A stretch of 64,000 bases of DNA from JAENVU01 sp038250905 (GTDB lineage Bacteria > Actinomycetota > Acidimicrobiia > IMCC26256 > JAENVU01), in assembly GCA_038250905.1 (NCBI GenBank), contig JBBSBV010000012.1, positions 36,484 through 100,483 on the forward strand. The letters are read 5' to 3'. The position numbers and the translations under genes are program-made. Below, piece by piece: positions 58,885 to 64,000 of the stretch. Within the stretch, counting starts at the first letter, position 1; each line of letters opens with the position of its first letter. The notes under the pieces were generated by a model that was not told the origin of the DNA, ran no database searches, and saw only the letters and a list, made by a program, of their open reading frames with translations.

Positions 58885-61302
58885 TCAGCTCCGGTGCCCG
58901 GCCACCACGTCGATCGCGGTCTGGAGCGCCCGTTCGGCATCCAGGGACCGCCCCTCGTCCCACCAGGCGCTGAAGCGACCCGCGCCGGCTCGGCGTTCGA
59001 CGGCTTCGAGGACGCGCTCCACCCGTTCGGCCTCCACGCCGTAGCTCATGCGCAGTCCGTCGTTGGATGCCGCGGCCCCGAGCACAGTCGCGGCCCGGTC
59101 ATCGCCGAGATCCGCCAGGAACCCGATCAGGTTCCGGATCGCCGTCACCGCGTGAGTCGTGTTGCCATGGCGCTGGAAATCGGCGAGCGACTGTGCGTAG
59201 GCCTCCAATGCAGCGCCAACGTCTCCGACCCGCGCGTATTCGTTGGCCAACGACGTACGTGCGCAGGAGACCACGAACCGGTTCTCGACGAGACCGCCGA
59301 TTTCGATCGCTTCGAGGTACGCGCTCGCGGCCTCACGCTCACGCATCATGCTCAACCCATCGCCCCGTGCGAGCGCGATCCACGCCCGATCCGTCGGCGC
59401 GAACTGGTCGACCGCGACGTCGGCCAACTGCGCGAGCGCGGTGGCCGGATCCCCGCCGTAGGTCGAGGCCAGTGATGCATCCACCGCGGCGAACGCCCGG
59501 GCGTGAGAGTCGTCAAGTTCCTCACCGAGTCGACGGAGCTCGGCGGCCGCGTCGTGAGCACCCGCGAGGTCACCTTCGTAGAGCGCGATGTCTGCCAGGA
59601 GTTCGACCGCCGCGGCACGGATGCGTCCCCGTGCGGTCCCGAGCACGATCGTCACCTGGCGTCGGGCCCAGACCAGGTCACCCGCGTGGGCGGCCGCTCC
59701 GGCCGCCAGCAGCCGGGCACCGGGGAACGAGGACGGGTCGGCGGCGAACGCACTCGACAGCAGTTCGCGACTCCATGTCGCCGGTTCGTTCCACAGGCTC
59801 GAATAGGCCGCATGGAACAAGGCGCCGCTCATCGCTGCGGCCAACTCCGGCGCCTCGGCTCGGGCCCATCGGTGGGCCGCGCGGAGTTCGTCGACGACAC
59901 CCTCGATGCGACGGCGTGCCGCGGACTCCCGTGGGGTCCGCAGCTCATCGTCGACCTCGCGTGCGACGACGAGAAAGTGTTCGGCATGGCGGCGCCGCAG
60001 CGGATCGGCACGCACCGAGTCCTCCAGCCAACGCTGCGCCACCGTGCGCACCGTGACGAGCATCGAATAGCGCGATCGGACGTCGTCGAGTTCGGCGACG
60101 AGAAGCGACCGTTCCGCGAGCGCCGCGAGGTCGAAGACCACCCCACTCGGATCGTCGGGGGCCAACACGGCCGCCACGTCATGGGCGGCAGCCCCACCGG
60201 CGAAGACCGAGAAGTCCTCGAAGATGCGGCGGTGACGCGCGTCGAGCAGACCTGCCGACCATGCGACCAACGAATCGAGCGATCGGTGCCGCCGGGCCGG
60301 GCTCCGGTGCGACACCTGGAGGAACGGAGTGCCGTCCGCGATTGCGCTCGCGAGTTCGTCGAACGACATCGAGCCGGCCCGGGCCGCCGCCATTTCGATC
60401 GTCAGCGGGAGCCGATCGAGACCCTGCACCAACTGCGCGATTCGTTCCGGTTCGATCGAGCCGGGGTCCCACCCCGGCACGACGGCCCGGGACCGGGCCG
60501 TGAACAGCGCGCCCGCCGATTCGAGATCCAGCGACGACAGCGGAATGACCCGCTCCCGGCTCAGGCCGAGCGCAACCCGACTGGTGGCCAGCACCCGCAG
60601 GTTGACTTCGGGAGACGCCCAGAGTTCGACGACCAGGTCCGCCACCTCGTCGGCCACCTGTTCGCAATTGTCGAGTACCAGCAAGGCGTCGAGCCGGGCG
60701 ATCGAAGCGAGCGCATCATCACGGCGCCCGACATCGAGGACCACGTCGAGCGATCGCGCGAGAGCCGGAAGGATCTGCTCCTCCGCATCGACGGCGGCGA
60801 GTTCCACGAACTGAGTGCCGTCCGAGAACGACTCGCCTTCACGGGCCGCGAACTCCCGCGCAAGCGTCGACTTGCCCACCCCACCTGGCCCGATCACGGT
60901 CACCAGCGCCGACGCCGCGATCTCCGCCGTGAGCGCGGCCATCTCCCGTTCTCGACCGATCAGCACCGTCGAGTCCGCACCGGCTGGGAGCCGTTCGATC
61001 GGCTGCACGGGAGCGACGAACTGGTAGCCGCGCCCCCGCACGTTCTTCACCGAGTGCTGCCGGGTCCCGTCATCACCGAGTGCGTGCCGGACCTCCTTGA
61101 CCCGCGTCGTCAGGCTCGCCGCGGACGTGAAGCGGTGACCCCACACCCCGTCGAGCAACTCTGCATTGGGCACGACGCGGTCGCGGTGTTCGACCAGGTA
61201 CGTGAGGAGATCGAACGCCTGCGGCTCGAGGTGGACCGGGGTGCCCCGGCGCAGGAGTTGCCGGCTCGCGACGTCCAGGTCGAACTCGCCGAATCGGACC
61301 AC
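58885..61302 (-). CDS. Winged-helix/NB-ARC transcriptional regulator
   Basis: An 805-residue regulator. Residues ~1-95 form an OmpR/SARP-like winged helix (FGEFDLDVASRQLLRRGTPV, then LLTYLVEHRDRVV and VKNVRGRGYQFV). A NB-ARC/AAA-type ATPase follows with P-loop GPGGVGKST and Walker B LVLDNCEQ. The C-terminal half is TPR-like helices. Such proteins (AfsR/BTAD and LuxR-like STAND regulators) switch on ATP and ligand binding. The start GTG 61302 begins the DNA-binding domain; the frame is open far upstream but antisense to uvrA. Targets are unknown; uvrA is divergent. Confidence 0.86.
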   Translation of the reverse strand: MVRFGEFDLDVASRQLLRRGTPVHLEPQAFDLLTYLVEHRDRVVPNAELLDGVWGHRFTSAASLTTRVKEVRHALGDDGTRQHSVKNVRGRGYQFVAPVQPIERLPAGADSTVLIGREREMAALTAEIAASALVTVIGPGGVGKSTLAREFAAREGESFSDGTQFVELAAVDAEEQILPALARSLDVVLDVGRRDDALASIARLDALLVLDNCEQVADEVADLVVELWASPEVNLRVLATSRVALGLSRERVIPLSSLDLESAGALFTARSRAVVPGWDPGSIEPERIAQLVQGLDRLPLTIEMAAARAGSMSFDELASAIADGTPFLQVSHRSPARRHRSLDSLVAWSAGLLDARHRRIFEDFSVFAGGAAAHDVAAVLAPDDPSGVVFDLAALAERSLLVAELDDVRSRYSMLVTVRTVAQRWLEDSVRADPLRRRHAEHFLVVAREVDDELRTPRESAARRRIEGVVDELRAAHRWARAEAPELAAAMSGALFHAAYSSLWNEPATWSRELLSSAFAADPSSFPGARLLAAGAAAHAGDLVWARRQVTIVLGTARGRIRAAAVELLADIALYEGDLAGAHDAAAELRRLGEELDDSHARAFAAVDASLASTYGGDPATALAQLADVAVDQFAPTDRAWIALARGDGLSMMREREAASAYLEAIEIGGLVENRFVVSCARTSLANEYARVGDVGAALEAYAQSLADFQRHGNTTHAVTAIRNLIGFLADLGDDRAATVLGAAASNDGLRMSYGVEAERVERVLEAVERRAGAGRFSAWWDEGRSLDAERALQTAIDVVAGHRS

Positions 61303-61408
61303 CGCGCAGACTGTGCCAGATTCGGACAGCCGCGGGACGCAATTCCGACCGTCACCCAGCCTGAACCTCAGGGGAGGAACATACGTTCGTCGGGGTGTGT
61401 CGCGCGGG

Positions 61409-61414
61409 TAAGGT
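61409..61414 (+). promoter_or_regulatory. Candidate -10 element of uvrA
   Basis: TAAGGT lies 6 nt before ATG 61421, which is the leaderless spacing seen at uvrB, nth and hisD. It supports the upstream ATG and hence the long N-terminal extension of UvrA. Confidence 0.5.
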
Positions 61415-61420
61415 TCGGTC

Positions 61421-64000
<2,580 letters not shown>

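Noticed and set aside
61392..61414. A RecA-NDp-like damage promoter before uvrA
   Set aside because: TGTCG is present, but only about 3 nt of spacer remain before TAAGGT instead of 8, so only the -10 box is retained.

Overview
The window is a gene-dense, very GC-rich stretch of an actinobacterial chromosome. A class Acidimicrobiia-like host is the best guess. The reasons are mycothiol synthase, an F420-type deazaflavin oxidoreductase, a homodimeric-type pyruvate dehydrogenase E1, an Eis-like acetyltransferase, an ANTAR regulator (PdtaR type), secreted DUF1501/DUF1800 proteins, GTG starts, four-base stop/start overlaps and many apparently leaderless promoters. The assignment is inference; no 16S gene is present.

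Layout. 1-8.2 kb: the end of aceE, a nitroreductase, tRNA-Val(CAC), an F420-type reductase, a PAP2 phosphatase, a secreted subtilase with propeller-like repeats, and small proteins. 8.2-17.4 kb: a minus-strand group (DUF255 thioredoxin protein, secernin-like C69 hydrolase, gluzincin peptidase, membrane protein, rlmN, mshD) facing nth and an Eis-like gene. 17.5-33.4 kb: a split histidine/tryptophan region. hisD-hisC-hisB-hisA form one overlapping operon. A hydrolase, a thioesterase, an SDR and an oligopeptidase B-like gene follow, then hisI-trpE-ygfZ, a GH1 glucosidase on the other strand, and trpC, trpF, trpB-trpA-HIT-like gene. hisH, hisF, hisG, hisE, trpD and trpG are not in the window.

33.4-38.9 kb: a perfect 12-bp-stem hairpin separates the trp genes from a DUF1501/DUF1800 pair, an MFS transporter with an extra N-terminal domain, a Bcp peroxiredoxin and a lipoprotein-like gene. 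38.9-43.2 kb: fatty acid synthesis genes fabI, fabF, acpP, fabG and fabD. 43.2-54.7 kb: tRNA-Leu(CAA), a membrane protein, an acyl-CoA dehydrogenase, a coiled-coil protein, pdtaR-polA, a methyltransferase, rpsA, a two-component system and coaE. 54.7-64 kb: a broken AbiEi/DUF559-type gene between two copies of an inverted-repeat/promoter module, then uvrB, a homocysteine S-methyltransferase-like gene, a winged-helix/NB-ARC regulator and the start of uvrA.

Most genes are housekeeping. The strongest unusual signals are regulatory. Two near-identical modules (GTGCGGAT, 18-nt spacer, ATCCGCAC, then GTCACAC, 8 nt, TANNNT) flank the broken DUF559-type gene, and the second one forms the uvrB promoter. 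Three divergent gene pairs share a single TA between back-to-back -10 elements. A TANNNT box lies 6-9 nt before the start codon of about 17 genes. hisA and the DUF1800 gene appear to need non-standard start codons (GTA and CTG). There is no CRISPR array, IS element, integrase or phage gene, and no gene-free stretch longer than about 300 bp.
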